Of a stretch of DNA of 64,000 nucleotides, positions 43,301 to 50,761 are shown piece after piece; within the stretch, counting starts at the first letter, position 1, and each line of letters starts with the position of its first letter. The stretch spans positions 1-64,000 of the forward strand of contig QEVS01000008.1 in NCBI GenBank assembly GCA_003577245.1, in the 5' to 3' direction. Origin of the DNA: a bacterium. GTDB taxonomy: Bacteria > Chloroflexota > Dehalococcoidia > Tepidiformales > Tepidiformaceae. Both the position numbers and the translations under genes were made by a program. The notes beneath the pieces were generated by a model. The model saw only the letters and a program-made list of their open reading frames with translations, was not told the origin of the DNA and did no database searches.

Positions 43301-43588
43301 ATATGTCAGGTACTCGTGGATGGCCTGGTTGCGGGCGATGCCGGTGGCAGGCACGTTCCGGAGGTTGAAGATGACCCGGGCGGCCTGGTCATCGTTCATC
43401 CACGGGTTGAGGCGGCGAAGGGCGGCAGCGAGCCGCCCCTCCAGCAGCACGTCCCGCTCGTCCGCGCGTTCCCCCGCCAGCGCGGCTCGTGGCACGTAGG
43501 TGTAGCCGAGCTTCTCCAGCAGCTCGCGCGCCGGCGTCTCGGCCTCGTTCAGCTCATTGATGTGGGATATCGCAGCGGGAGACGTCAT
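40382..43588 (-). CDS. hsdR: Type I restriction enzyme, R subunit
   Basis: 1068 residues. The N-terminal PD-(D/E)xK nuclease shows IPDLVLFVNGIPLVVIEAKS near 155-174. The motor has Walker A in HTQGSGKSLTM near 320, DEAHRTQ near 448 and GFTGTP. The C-terminal helical part binds the methylase. It cuts DNA lacking the host's methylation after ATP-driven translocation. The ATG used overlaps the DUF3800 stop; the open frame upstream runs antisense-like through DUF3800 and is not used. Confidence 0.93.
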   Translation of the reverse strand: MTSPAAISHINELNEAETPARELLEKLGYTYVPRAALAGERADERDVLLEGRLAAALRRLNPWMNDDQAARVIFNLRNVPATGIARNQAIHEYLTYGMPLDVDEAGGRRTRTAQFFDFGYPEPGAGKNDYVVTSQMRVRRAGERDAAEDDERHIIPDLVLFVNGIPLVVIEAKSGTLIGDVWKARAVRQLQRYQAPTGAPELFDYNLMCVAISGSAAAYATVGAPEKVYAPWKLEPAAAAEARARYGVEPRGQAELILGLLAPATLLDILRDFVVFEPEQGKLIKKLPRYQQHRAVHSAMARILRGAKPEERGGVVWHTQGSGKSLTMLWLATKLRREQRLDNPTIVIVTDRTQLDRQISETFRRCGFPSPERATRSRPKDRETAAPGDGKRWFDRDRRATQAPRPDLQTLLRDGQGRTIMTTIQKFEEAVETPAGSLEILNPASNIIVIIDEAHRTQYGLIAARMRKALPNATFIGFTGTPIDKGFKRSTMGKFGPLIDRYDIKQSVEDKATVPIYYEARLPDLAIIGPDSVDRLFERVFATESPEVRDRIKRRYATKELLAEANQRIQQIAQDIAEHYEGRFQKNGFKAQLVATSRLAAARYKKWLVDLGINAWLVVTTTADDDEEITDALRDQPTATEIEAGFKDQDNRDYEILVVVDQLITGFDAPVEQVLYLDRNLREHTLLQAIARVNRPCTITREDGSESVKDYGLVVDYWGVSRELEDALSAFDALDAAQAMEPFPEEPATNIESYAIQAESYFTGRDLNDVWACVKVFEPDQVTEGTYKRDLWDRFLADYRLFAQKVDEFLPDARALPYVDRLARLASIRQYVKDNLVRDEEEIDWADVSAKVKNLLDGRIAAEVRLLMDRPVSILDQDFSERIAALPHDEARASAMEHAIRAQIKERFDENPTFYEKLSEALQKIIDDMRQQLIDAAEACKRLAGLRDETLGLGDLAAQEGLSETSLAVYELIDRALNSQPVEAGSFREDQSPYLAQIDPELKTVALRIEDVMRRGQAIVDWQRNEDVLRVMRRDIKRELRTTGELTEEQLNDLVGSMVEIARRKVSR

Positions 43589-44412
43589 GCGACTACCCTC
43601 AGGAGCGATGGCGGGGCGAGCTCGCGGTAGAACTGAACACAGGGATCCTTCGAGTTCCGTGGCCACCGGGCCGCATCGGGCAGCAGCACCTCCGCGAGGT
43701 CCCCGATCCACTGTTCGAGCCGCTTGGTCTCTCCGTCGAACTTCTCCGGCGTCATGCCGTCTGCGAGCTCCGCGTAAAGGCGCAGGAGGTAAGCGAAGAG
43801 GTCCGCCACCTGGAGGAGACCGACGCGCTTGGAGTCGGCGAAGTATGGCACATCGATGAGCTGGTCCAGCGGCCGCTGCTTCTTGCCGCGCTCGTAGAAG
43901 CCGTCGGTCACCGGGGGCGGGCTCCCGAGGATCGTCAAGAACTCGTCGGCCTCCCGTGCCTGATCGAACACGAAAACGGTCTTGCCCTTGTTCCGCTCCT
44001 CGCGCTGGTGGCGCTTCTGGATGGTGAGCACCAGGTGCATCGCTGCCAGTGTCCAATCTGACGCGTCTTCCAGTGCCCCAAAGGTCCAGCTCTTCCTCAT
44101 GTCGGTGAGGCGAGCCTTGGTAACAGCACCGAAGGTCACCGCATGATTGCGGTCCTTCATCCAGCGAATGATGTCCTCGATGAGGGCTGTGCGTTCGCCA
44201 GCGTCCCACTCGCGCCAGTAATCATTTCCCCGGTAGAGATGCCCCGCCTTCAGTTCTGCGACTTTGCCGCCCGAAATCTCGTTGAGGTGGCGGATGAGTT
44301 CGTCCCAGTCGTCCTTTGTGACATGCATGCGCTGGGCGTCCACCACGACGCCTTCGAGCACGATGACCGGCTCGGCGCCATGACCGCTTTCATCGACGTA
44401 GCAGAACTTCAT
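43585..44412 (-). CDS. DUF3800-domain protein inside the RM operon
   Basis: 275 residues. It opens with FCYVDESGHG (metal-binding Asp-Glu of DUF3800) and has LLQVADLFAYLLRLYAE near the C-terminus, giving an RNase H-like fold with acidic residues. DUF3800 proteins occur in mobile and defence regions; nuclease function is suspected but unproven. Overlaps of 4 bases on both sides tie it to hsdS and hsdR. Confidence 0.8.
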   Translation of the reverse strand: MKFCYVDESGHGAEPVIVLEGVVVDAQRMHVTKDDWDELIRHLNEISGGKVAELKAGHLYRGNDYWREWDAGERTALIEDIIRWMKDRNHAVTFGAVTKARLTDMRKSWTFGALEDASDWTLAAMHLVLTIQKRHQREERNKGKTVFVFDQAREADEFLTILGSPPPVTDGFYERGKKQRPLDQLIDVPYFADSKRVGLLQVADLFAYLLRLYAELADGMTPEKFDGETKRLEQWIGDLAEVLLPDAARWPRNSKDPCVQFYRELAPPSLLRVVA

Positions 44413-45683
44413 GACGCGTCCCCTTCCCGCATCGGAACGCGAACACGGCCTGACAGAAGCGCGTCAGACATCGTCTCCTTCAGCACGCCAAGTGCGATTC
44501 GGCCGTCAGCGAGATTCGTCAGTCGATCGTTCACTGCCGCCGCAACGTGGAGGATCTTGCTTTGCTCTCCAAGGCAGGGAAGGACGAGCGGGAAAGCGCG
44601 AAGGATTTCAGCGGTGATCTTCACCATGGAGCTGCTTGTGCCTCGTGCTTGCTGCTGAAAGTACGTGCGACCTCTTCCGCTCAGAAGCTGCGCTTCTATG
44701 AGTTCCACGAGCGCTCGTCTAGGATTAACGCGCACTCTCATCAACAGGTCCGGGTAGGAGCAGTTGTTCGGAGTGCCGGTGTAGATGCCTGCGAGGCCCA
44801 CCCGATCACTCGTGTTCGATCGGCTGACGACGAGGTCGCCAGGCTGCAGCGCGAACGATCTAACGCGGGCGTCTGGGAGAGTTGGCCTCGCACCTGCAGG
44901 GACGAAACCTCGGTGAGAAACGGCCCCAAGGGTGAGGAGCCACCATCCCGTCTCATCGACGAGTGTTCCGGCGGAGAAGCCATTGCGGATGGGCTCTCTT
45001 GCGACCTCCCCCAGCCGCACCACCTCCCAGCAGACCGGGATTTCGCCGATGCCCGGGACCGTCTTCCATTCGGTGTGCCAGCCGGGGACGCCGTGCGTGA
45101 GCAACTCCTGGAGGAGGGCCTTCCGCAGGTCCTCCGTCGCCGCGATAACGGCCTCGGTCTTCTCGATCGCCTCGTCGATGGCGTCGAGGATGGCGACAAT
45201 CGAGTCCTGCTGAGCAGCAGGTGGCGTGTGCACGAAGTGATTCAGCAAGTCGTCAGGTCTAATTCGCTGGTGGCTATTCGTGGTCGCAGCAGCTTCGGAA
45301 ACGAGGCGAACCAGCAGCCGCTCAGAGCGAAGGGCGTGATAGAGGTACCGGCGAGAAAGCCGTCCTGGCTTGGGCTGGAGCACTAAGAACTCCGTCGAGC
45401 AGATGGCTCGGAGTTCCTCAGGTCCAGAATCGGGGAGCCAGACCCGCGGAATCCGAAGGTTCAACTTTGAAAACAACACCGAGTTGGGCGGCACAATGAA
45501 CTTAGAGCTGAGAATTTCTCGTCCACGTTCCAGCTTCGGGCCATGGCCCGCATCGAACGCGGGGATGCTAAAATGCCGAAAGACTTCGCTGGGAGACTTG
45601 GCGGGGTCTATCGAGTCCCGGGTAAGGCCGCAAATCTCCCGGAGCTTAACTCCCCGCCAGCCGTCGGGCATCTCACCGTCCAT
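44409..45683 (-). CDS. hsdS: Type I restriction enzyme, specificity (S) subunit
   Basis: 424 residues with two target-recognition domains, each followed by a helical spacer: GWRGVKLREICGL to IVAILDAIDEAIEKTEAVIAATEDLRKALLQELLTHG, then CWEVVRLGEVAREP to the C-terminal helix. It sets the sequence recognised by the complex. ATG at 45683 overlaps hsdM by 11 bases; an earlier start adds five residues. Confidence 0.9.
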   Translation of the reverse strand: MDGEMPDGWRGVKLREICGLTRDSIDPAKSPSEVFRHFSIPAFDAGHGPKLERGREILSSKFIVPPNSVLFSKLNLRIPRVWLPDSGPEELRAICSTEFLVLQPKPGRLSRRYLYHALRSERLLVRLVSEAAATTNSHQRIRPDDLLNHFVHTPPAAQQDSIVAILDAIDEAIEKTEAVIAATEDLRKALLQELLTHGVPGWHTEWKTVPGIGEIPVCWEVVRLGEVAREPIRNGFSAGTLVDETGWWLLTLGAVSHRGFVPAGARPTLPDARVRSFALQPGDLVVSRSNTSDRVGLAGIYTGTPNNCSYPDLLMRVRVNPRRALVELIEAQLLSGRGRTYFQQQARGTSSSMVKITAEILRAFPLVLPCLGEQSKILHVAAAVNDRLTNLADGRIALGVLKETMSDALLSGRVRVPMREGDAS

Positions 45684-47214
45684 AGCCCAGCTCCGCAAGC
45701 AACTCGTCCATCTTCTTCACCGCGAGGTCGCGCTCGCGCTCGAGCTCCCGCAGCTTCGCCAGCGCTACACCGATGTCGATGCGCTCCTCCGCGACTGACG
45801 TATCGACGTAGCGGCTGATGTTGAGGTTGAAGTCGTTCGCCTCGATCTCGGCGAGGTCCGCGACGTGGGCGAAGCGCGGCTCGTCCGTAAACGCCTGGCA
45901 GGCTTCGACGATCTTCGTGATGTGCTCGCCGTCCAGGTAGTTCTGGGCCTTGCCCTCGCGGTAGTAGCCGGCCTGGGCTGCGTCGATGAAGAGGATCTTC
46001 CCCTTGCGCTCGGCCGGCTTGTCCTTATTCAGCACGCAGATGGCCACCGGGATGCTCGCTCCATAGAAGAGGTTTGGCGCAAGGCCGATGATGGCCTCGA
46101 ACAGGTCAGCCTGCACGATGCCCTTCCGGATGGTTTCTTCGGTCCCGCCGCGGAAGAGGATGCCGTGCGGCATGACCACGCCGACCATCCCGGTGGAGTT
46201 CGTCGTCGCGATCATATGCTGGAGGAAGCCGAGGTCGCCCTTGGTCTTCGGCGGGATGGCGCCGAAGCGGTCGAAGCGGTGATGGGGGTCATGGTCGGCG
46301 AAGCGCTGGCCGGAGCTCGACCCGTCCCAGTCCTTGAGGCTGAACGGGGGATTGGCGATGACGCGGTCGTAGGTGAGGAGGCGGTCGCGTTCGTCCGTGA
46401 GCTGCGGCTCCATGATTGTGTCGCCGGCTTCGATGCGCGCCGACCGGAGGCCGTGGAGCAGCATGTTGAGCTTGCAGATGCCAACGGTGCCGAGGTTCTT
46501 CTCCTGTCCGTGGAGGACCAGGTTCGCCGGGTTGCCGCCGTGCTCCTGCACATACGCCGCCGAGTAGATGAGCATGCCGCCAGACCCCACGGTCGGGTCG
46601 CAAATGCGCATCCCCTCGGCCGGCTGGAGCAGCTCGACGAGCAGCCGGACCACGGAGCGAGGGGTGTAGAACTCGCCGCCCTTCTTGCCGGCGTCGTCCG
46701 CGAACTTCGCGATCAGATACTCATAGGCGTCACCCAGCACGAACCGGTGACGGCCGCTTTCGTCGCGCGTGTTCCTGTCCGAGAGGTCGAGGTCGCTGAA
46801 GTGGGTGATGAGGCTGCGGATGATGCGCTCGCGCGTGGCGGGCGACCCGAGCTTGGTGTCGTCGTTCCAGTTGGTGGCGCGCAAGATGTCCTTGAGGCCG
46901 GGGTTCTGTTGCTCGATCTTGCTGCTGGCCGCGTTCAGCGCTTCGCCGAGGGCCATGGAACCGCGGGCGAGGGCGCGCCAGCGACAGTCCTCCGGGATGA
47001 AGAACTCGTGCTCGTCGGGGTCGGTCTCTGCGACCTCCCGGGAGACCCCTTCGGCGACCGCGTTCTCGACCTCTTCCTCGAAACGGTCGGAGAGCCGCTT
47101 CAGGAAGAGCATCGAGAAGATGTAGTTCTTGTAGTCCGAAGAATCGATCTGGCCGCGGAGGATGTCGGCGGCCTTCCAGAGCTTGGACTCGAGCTCAGCT
47201 TCAGTGAGTGGCAT
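45673..47214 (-). CDS. hsdM: Type I restriction enzyme, N6-adenine methyltransferase (M) subunit
   Basis: 513 residues. An N-terminal helical domain (LWKAADILRGQIDSSDYKNYIFSMLFLKRLSD) is followed by a SAM site DPTVGSGGML near 205-214 and the catalytic NPPF near 288-291. It methylates adenine at the site chosen by HsdS. Confidence 0.95.
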   Translation of the reverse strand: MPLTEAELESKLWKAADILRGQIDSSDYKNYIFSMLFLKRLSDRFEEEVENAVAEGVSREVAETDPDEHEFFIPEDCRWRALARGSMALGEALNAASSKIEQQNPGLKDILRATNWNDDTKLGSPATRERIIRSLITHFSDLDLSDRNTRDESGRHRFVLGDAYEYLIAKFADDAGKKGGEFYTPRSVVRLLVELLQPAEGMRICDPTVGSGGMLIYSAAYVQEHGGNPANLVLHGQEKNLGTVGICKLNMLLHGLRSARIEAGDTIMEPQLTDERDRLLTYDRVIANPPFSLKDWDGSSSGQRFADHDPHHRFDRFGAIPPKTKGDLGFLQHMIATTNSTGMVGVVMPHGILFRGGTEETIRKGIVQADLFEAIIGLAPNLFYGASIPVAICVLNKDKPAERKGKILFIDAAQAGYYREGKAQNYLDGEHITKIVEACQAFTDEPRFAHVADLAEIEANDFNLNISRYVDTSVAEERIDIGVALAKLRELERERDLAVKKMDELLAELGYGR

Positions 47215-47821
47215 CGGTGGTGCTCCTTCTCTCCCCGTGCCGGAGGAGGTCTTCGATGAAGTAGTCGCGGAGTGTTTCGTGACGGATCTCGGCGACGCGA
47301 ATGGCTGCCTCGTACGCCCGTTCGGAGGTTTCGATAAGTTCGGCGATTCGGTGCAGGTCGCGCGTCGGCGGTACGGGCACCTCGACGTCGAGGAGGGACC
47401 TCGCTCGCAGCAACATCACGGTGCTGCCGACCATCCGTGCCTGGAGCTGTGCGCGCCCGTAGCGCGACGTGAAGAACCACCAGAGGAACACCCCAAGCTC
47501 TGGGGCCCGCGGCCGGACAACGGCCAGCGTCGAGTTCGCGACTGCCCGGGAAAGCGCAGCGGGCACGAGCGCCGATTTCACTTTCGTCGAGCGGGCGGTG
47601 ACCAGGACGTCGTAAGGCCCCAGCAGGTGCCTTTCGGTCCGTGGGTTGAACTCAAGCATGATGGTGTTGAGCGAGTCCACGTCTATCCGGTCCGACTCGA
47701 TATTGCCCAGGCTCACTTCCTGCACCACCCAGTCTCCAGGGCGTGCCCCGGCGCCGTGGCCCGACATCACGAGGCCCTGTGACACAGTGGCAACTTCGGA
47801 GAGCGGCACGAGACGGGACAT
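47201..47821 (-). CDS. Half-length S subunit (single TRD), first gene of the RM operon
   Basis: 206 residues: one target-recognition domain (LVPLSEVATVSQG, GPYDVLVTARSTKVKSA, NSTLAVVRPRAPELGVFLWWFF) plus one helical spacer (LHRIAELIETSERAYEAAIRVAEIRHETLRDYFIEDLL). This is about half a normal HsdS and overlaps hsdM by 14 bases. It could dimerise to form an alternative S subunit, or regulate the full-length S at the other side of hsdM. Confidence 0.78.
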   Translation of the reverse strand: MSRLVPLSEVATVSQGLVMSGHGAGARPGDWVVQEVSLGNIESDRIDVDSLNTIMLEFNPRTERHLLGPYDVLVTARSTKVKSALVPAALSRAVANSTLAVVRPRAPELGVFLWWFFTSRYGRAQLQARMVGSTVMLLRARSLLDVEVPVPPTRDLHRIAELIETSERAYEAAIRVAEIRHETLRDYFIEDLLRHGERRSTTDATH

Positions 47822-47866
47822 CAGTACCTCGGGATCGGTTGCGATAACGTCCGTAGCCAGCCAGGA

Positions 47867-47974
47867 ATGCGCGCAGCGAGCTACCTTATTATCCTCTCAC
47901 GACGTCTCCTTCGGTGTCAACCTGTTTGTCGCAACATTCGCTGCATTTAATGGATTATGCGCGCAGCGCGCTAC
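47867..47974. repeat. Two copies of an 18-base direct repeat upstream of the RM operon
   Basis: ATGCGCGCAGCGAGCTAC (47867-47884) and ATGCGCGCAGCGCGCTAC (47957-47974) differ at one base and start 90 bases apart. They flank the only gap between the RM operon and the immA-like gene, so may be operator sites. A TTGACA with AT-rich GATAAT lies between, but the 21-base spacing is too long for a normal promoter. Confidence 0.4.
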
Positions 47975-48431
47975 TCACGCGCCGGGCCGCGGCTGCGACT
48001 GACGTCTTGCATCGGTGGGCCAGGACTCCCGCCCGTGGGTGCTCCAATGCCCGTAACCACGTCTCTGGTATCAACAGGTGGCTCGCGAAGTGGTCCGCCA
48101 GTGAGCACTCGTAGAACTGCCCCATGCCGTCCCGACGAAACGCTAGTCCGGTCCCACAGGCGATGTGGAAGGCCTCATGTGCCAGCGTGAAGCGCCGTAC
48201 CTCAACGCGGTCGTTCGCGTTGAGGACCACCCGCCACTCGGAGCCATCCGGCGCGAGCATCGTCGCGCCGCGTGTCAGGCGGCCGAGGGGCTCGATCGAC
48301 ACATGCACCGGCCGCGTCGGGTCGATGAAGTGGATGAAGCTCGACGGCACCGGCGGCTCCTTGATGCCGAGGTCATCGAGGACGCGCGCCGCCAGGTCAA
48401 TCGCCCCCTGCAGGTCCTTCGACACGGCCAC
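47955..48431 (-). CDS. ImmA/IrrE-type metallopeptidase
   Basis: 158 residues from GTG 48431, with GAGGAGGAA before it. RRFTLAHEAFHIAC holds the HExxH zinc motif and CSLADHFASHLLIPETWL the third-ligand helix of the ImmA/IrrE family. Such peptidases cleave the repressor encoded by their neighbour to derepress a mobile element. It overlaps the repressor gene by 35 bases in another frame. Confidence 0.85.
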   Translation of the reverse strand: MAVSKDLQGAIDLAARVLDDLGIKEPPVPSSFIHFIDPTRPVHVSIEPLGRLTRGATMLAPDGSEWRVVLNANDRVEVRRFTLAHEAFHIACGTGLAFRRDGMGQFYECSLADHFASHLLIPETWLRALEHPRAGVLAHRCKTSVAAAARRVSSALRA

Positions 48432-48813
48432 CGCGTTCCTCCTCGAGGCGCTTGAACACCCGGTCCAGCTCGAAGTGCGCCCGGGCGCGCTCCTCCTCGC
48501 CTGCGTACATGAGCTGCCAGTCGATCCTGGTCGACGGCCGCGACAGCAGCTGTCGGGTTCGTTTGCCGCCGGCCGGCTGGTCATCCAGGAAATATCCGGC
48601 GGGGTGGCCGAGGTGGGTGGCGATGTCCGCCAGGCGAACGGCATCGATGCCGTTCTCGCCGCTTTCGACGTTGTTGAGCCAGCTGGAGGACATGCCGAGC
48701 TCCCGGGCGAGCTGGCGCAGGCCGACGCCGGCCTCCAGGCGCGCCGCCCGGATGCGCTCGCCGACCTCCCGCCTTCGCTCGGCGTCGCCCGGCTTCTCAT
48801 GCTTTTTCGGCAT
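48397..48813 (-). CDS. XRE-family repressor (ImmR-like)
   Basis: 138 residues from the ATG at 48813. The HTH is RIRAARLEAGVGLRQLARELGMSSSWLNNVESG, followed by a short C-terminal part that may bind the peptidase. It is probably the prophage repressor, reading away from the replication genes. Confidence 0.83.
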   Translation of the reverse strand: MPKKHEKPGDAERRREVGERIRAARLEAGVGLRQLARELGMSSSWLNNVESGENGIDAVRLADIATHLGHPAGYFLDDQPAGGKRTRQLLSRPSTRIDWQLMYAGEEERARAHFELDRVFKRLEEERGGRVEGPAGGD

Positions 48814-48928
48814 CACCGCAGCCCCTGATCGTCGTTCTGTCTTGGGGGACGTATCATTCTGCGTCTCATCTGCCCGGGAGTGCAATCAGCACCTTGCAGG
48901 AGACCGCTTGCATCCGCTAGAACATCTG

Positions 48929-48953
48929 TGCTGTTAGTCCTACACGGACAGCA
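48929..48953. promoter_or_regulatory. Inverted repeat in the repressor/replication control region
   Basis: TGCTGT (48929-48934) and ACAGCA (48948-48953) form a perfect inverted repeat with a 13-base spacer, in the gap between the repressor (minus) and the early genes (plus). A fair candidate repressor operator. Confidence 0.4.
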
Positions 48954-48977
48954 AGCCCCCTCCAGCGAGGTGCCGCC

Positions 48978-49187
48978 TTGCCCCCAGCCGTCGTCGTGCG
49001 GTCGAAGCCGCTCCCCCATCTTCTGCGCTACAAGGCCCGCCAGGCCGGCCTGGAGCCCCAGGAGTTCCTTGTCGGCGTCCTCTCCGCCTGGCCAACGAAC
49101 GAGGAGGCGGCCCACTCGATAGGCGTGACCCGCAACACCCTCTGGCGCTGGTGCCGGCTGCTCGACATCAGCGTCGAGGTCGCGTGA
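48978..49187 (+). CDS. Small HTH protein, first early gene of the prophage
   Basis: 69 residues from TTG, with GAGG before it. The C-terminal half is a helix-turn-helix (PTNEEAAHSIGVTRNTLWRWCRLLDI). Probably a Cro-like or accessory regulator. It shares one base with the next start (TGATG). Confidence 0.6.
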   Translation: MPPAVVVRSKPLPHLLRYKARQAGLEPQEFLVGVLSAWPTNEEAAHSIGVTRNTLWRWCRLLDISVEVA

Positions 49188-49417
49188 TGGCTGGCGACGA
49201 AGCCGCGGCCGCACGCGCACACGAGGAGTTTGTGGTCGCCCACCGGCTCTTTCGCCGCTACGAGCACAAGGACACCGCCTGGCTCATCGAGTTCCTGCTC
49301 GGGGAGTGGCGGCGCGTGCTCGGCGCTGACCGGACATGGGAGATCAGCCGCCGCGCTCGAGCCGAGGCGACCGCAAGCGAAGACAGCGGCGAACCGCTGA
49401 CAGGAGGGACGGAGTGA
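49187..49417 (+). CDS. Small phage protein, unrecognised
   Basis: 76 residues, charged and helical (EEFVVAHRLFRRYEHKDTAWLIEFLLGEWRRVLGA). Overlaps on both sides show it is part of the early operon. No function suggested. Confidence 0.55.
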   Translation: MAGDEAAAARAHEEFVVAHRLFRRYEHKDTAWLIEFLLGEWRRVLGADRTWEISRRARAEATASEDSGEPLTGGTE

Positions 49418-49596
49418 CCAACCTGGAACCTACCGACGGCGTACGAGTGCCGCTCAGCGGCGGCCTTGCTGCGGACCGATTCGCTCTGGTGGATGCGGAG
49501 GATGCGGAGCGTGTACTCGGCCACCGCTGGCACGTGTCACGCCAGGGCTACGCCGTCACGAATCTCCGCCGGTGCGAAAAAGGAGAAGCGGCATGA
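49414..49596 (+). CDS. Short protein resembling the N-terminus of HNH/AP2-type endonucleases
   Basis: 60 residues from GTG. VRVPLSGGLAADRFALVDAEDAERVLGHRWHVSRQGYAVTNLRR resembles the substrate-binding start of phage HNH homing-type nucleases (IPLTxGxxALVDxxDxxxLxxxxW), but the HNH part is absent. Either a remnant or a stand-alone domain; the ATGA overlap with the next gene suggests it is still translated. Confidence 0.5.
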   Translation: MTNLEPTDGVRVPLSGGLAADRFALVDAEDAERVLGHRWHVSRQGYAVTNLRRCEKGEAA

Positions 49597-50366
49597 CGCA
49601 GACAGCCCTGGACACGAAGGACACGATGGCGGCCGTCGTCGAGACCGTCGTCGTCACCGGCGACCTCGCCAAGCTCGAGCCGTCCCAACGAGTCGCCTAC
49701 TACCGTTCCGTCTGTGAGAGCCTCGGCCTCAACCCGCTTACCCGGCCCATGGACTACCTGGTGCTCAACGGGCGTCTGACCCTCTACGCCCGCAAGGACG
49801 CGACCGACCAGCTGCGCGCGAGCCGCGGTATTAGCGTGGAGATCACCGCACGCGAGTTCCTGCCGGACGCCGGCCTCTACGTCGTCACGGCGAGGGCGGT
49901 GGGACGGGACGGACGCACCGACGAGTCCGTCGGCGCCGTCAACGTGAAGGGTCTCCAGGGCGAGAACCTCGCGAACGCGCTCATGAAGGCGGAGACGAAA
50001 GCGAAGCGCCGCGTCACCCTGAGCGTCGCCGGGCTGGGCTGGCTCGATGAGACGGAGGCTGTCTCGGTGCCCGATGCACGGCCCGTGATGGTCGACCTGG
50101 AGACGGGCGAGGTGCACGAAGGGTCGCGTGGGGGGCTGCGCGAGCGGCTCGAAGCGGGCGCCCGGGAAGAGTCCCGCGTGAACTGGAGCGCCTTCTGGGC
50201 GGAGGCGAAGCGGCTCGGCTTCGACCAGCGCGCGGTGCATGCCCTTGCCGGCACCAGGAGCCTTGCCCACCTGGACCAGGCAGCGATCGAGGACCTCCTC
50301 AACCTCATGCGGGACAAGGCGGAAATTGCTGCCGCCGAGCGCCTCCCCCTGGAGGACGAGCGATGA
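49593..50366 (+). CDS. Conserved phage early protein, possible single-strand annealing/recombination type
   Basis: 257 residues. YYRSVCESLGLNPLTRPMDYLVLNGRLTLYARKDATDQLR and ANALMKAETKAKRRVTLSVAGLGWLDETE are strongly conserved in a phage family found in replication/recombination modules; the GLNPLTRP and ALMKAETKA segments resemble RecT-like annealing proteins, which I infer rather than know. AAGGAG precedes the ATG. Confidence 0.6.
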   Translation: MTQTALDTKDTMAAVVETVVVTGDLAKLEPSQRVAYYRSVCESLGLNPLTRPMDYLVLNGRLTLYARKDATDQLRASRGISVEITAREFLPDAGLYVVTARAVGRDGRTDESVGAVNVKGLQGENLANALMKAETKAKRRVTLSVAGLGWLDETEAVSVPDARPVMVDLETGEVHEGSRGGLRERLEAGAREESRVNWSAFWAEAKRLGFDQRAVHALAGTRSLAHLDQAAIEDLLNLMRDKAEIAAAERLPLEDER

Positions 50367-50548
50367 CCTGCATCTGCGGTCACCCCCGCGGCTGGCACCG
50401 TGTCCGCGACCTCGCTCGCATGGTCCGACGCTGCCACTCCTGGGGCTGCCGGTGCGACCGCTTCATCCCCATCACCGAGGACGGCCCGGAGCCGGACACC
50501 CGCGCTTTCCGACGCGGCGGCTCCCACATCCACCGCGGGGCCGCCTGA
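50363..50548 (+). CDS. Small Cys/His-rich protein
   Basis: 61 residues with CICGHPRGWHR and RRCHSWGCRCDRF, giving five Cys and several His in a zinc-finger-like spacing. In the early operon with ATGA overlap upstream. Function unknown. Confidence 0.55.
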   Translation: MTCICGHPRGWHRVRDLARMVRRCHSWGCRCDRFIPITEDGPEPDTRAFRRGGSHIHRGAA

Positions 50549-50760
50549 TGAACGCGACGCCGGCCCGGGTCCTGCGCTTCTGTGAGGAGTACTCCGAGCG
50601 GTTCGGCTACGCGCCCACCGTGCGCGAGATCCAGCACGGCTGCGGCCTCGGGTCGACGTCGGTCGTCTCCTACCACCTCGCAAGGCTGCGCGCCGCGGGC
50701 GCCATCGACTTCGTGGACGGCGCCGCGCGCACGATCCGCATCCTCGCTGGAGCTTCCTAG
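50548..50760 (+). CDS. Stand-alone LexA-type DNA-binding domain
   Basis: 70 residues. VLRFCEEYSERFGYAPTVREIQHGCGLGSTSVVSYHLARLRAAGAI closely follows the winged helix of LexA, but the self-cleaving peptidase domain is absent. It may act as a regulator that cannot be inactivated by RecA, or be an origin-binding factor in the replication module. Confidence 0.75.
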   Translation: MNATPARVLRFCEEYSERFGYAPTVREIQHGCGLGSTSVVSYHLARLRAAGAIDFVDGAARTIRILAGAS

Positions 50761-50761
50761 G

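Noticed and set aside
40382..44209. An HsdR of 1275 residues starting at 44209
   Set aside because: The first 200 codons lie in another frame through the DUF3800 gene and show no HsdR sequence; the ATG at 43588 overlapping the DUF3800 stop is the natural start.
45865..47259. A 464-codon plus-strand frame opposite hsdM
   Set aside because: hsdM on the minus strand has all methylase motifs; the plus frame is its shadow.
47887..47920. Promoter for the RM operon from TTGACA and GATAAT
   Set aside because: The spacing is about 21 bases, too long for an ordinary promoter, so it is mentioned only as a weak possibility.
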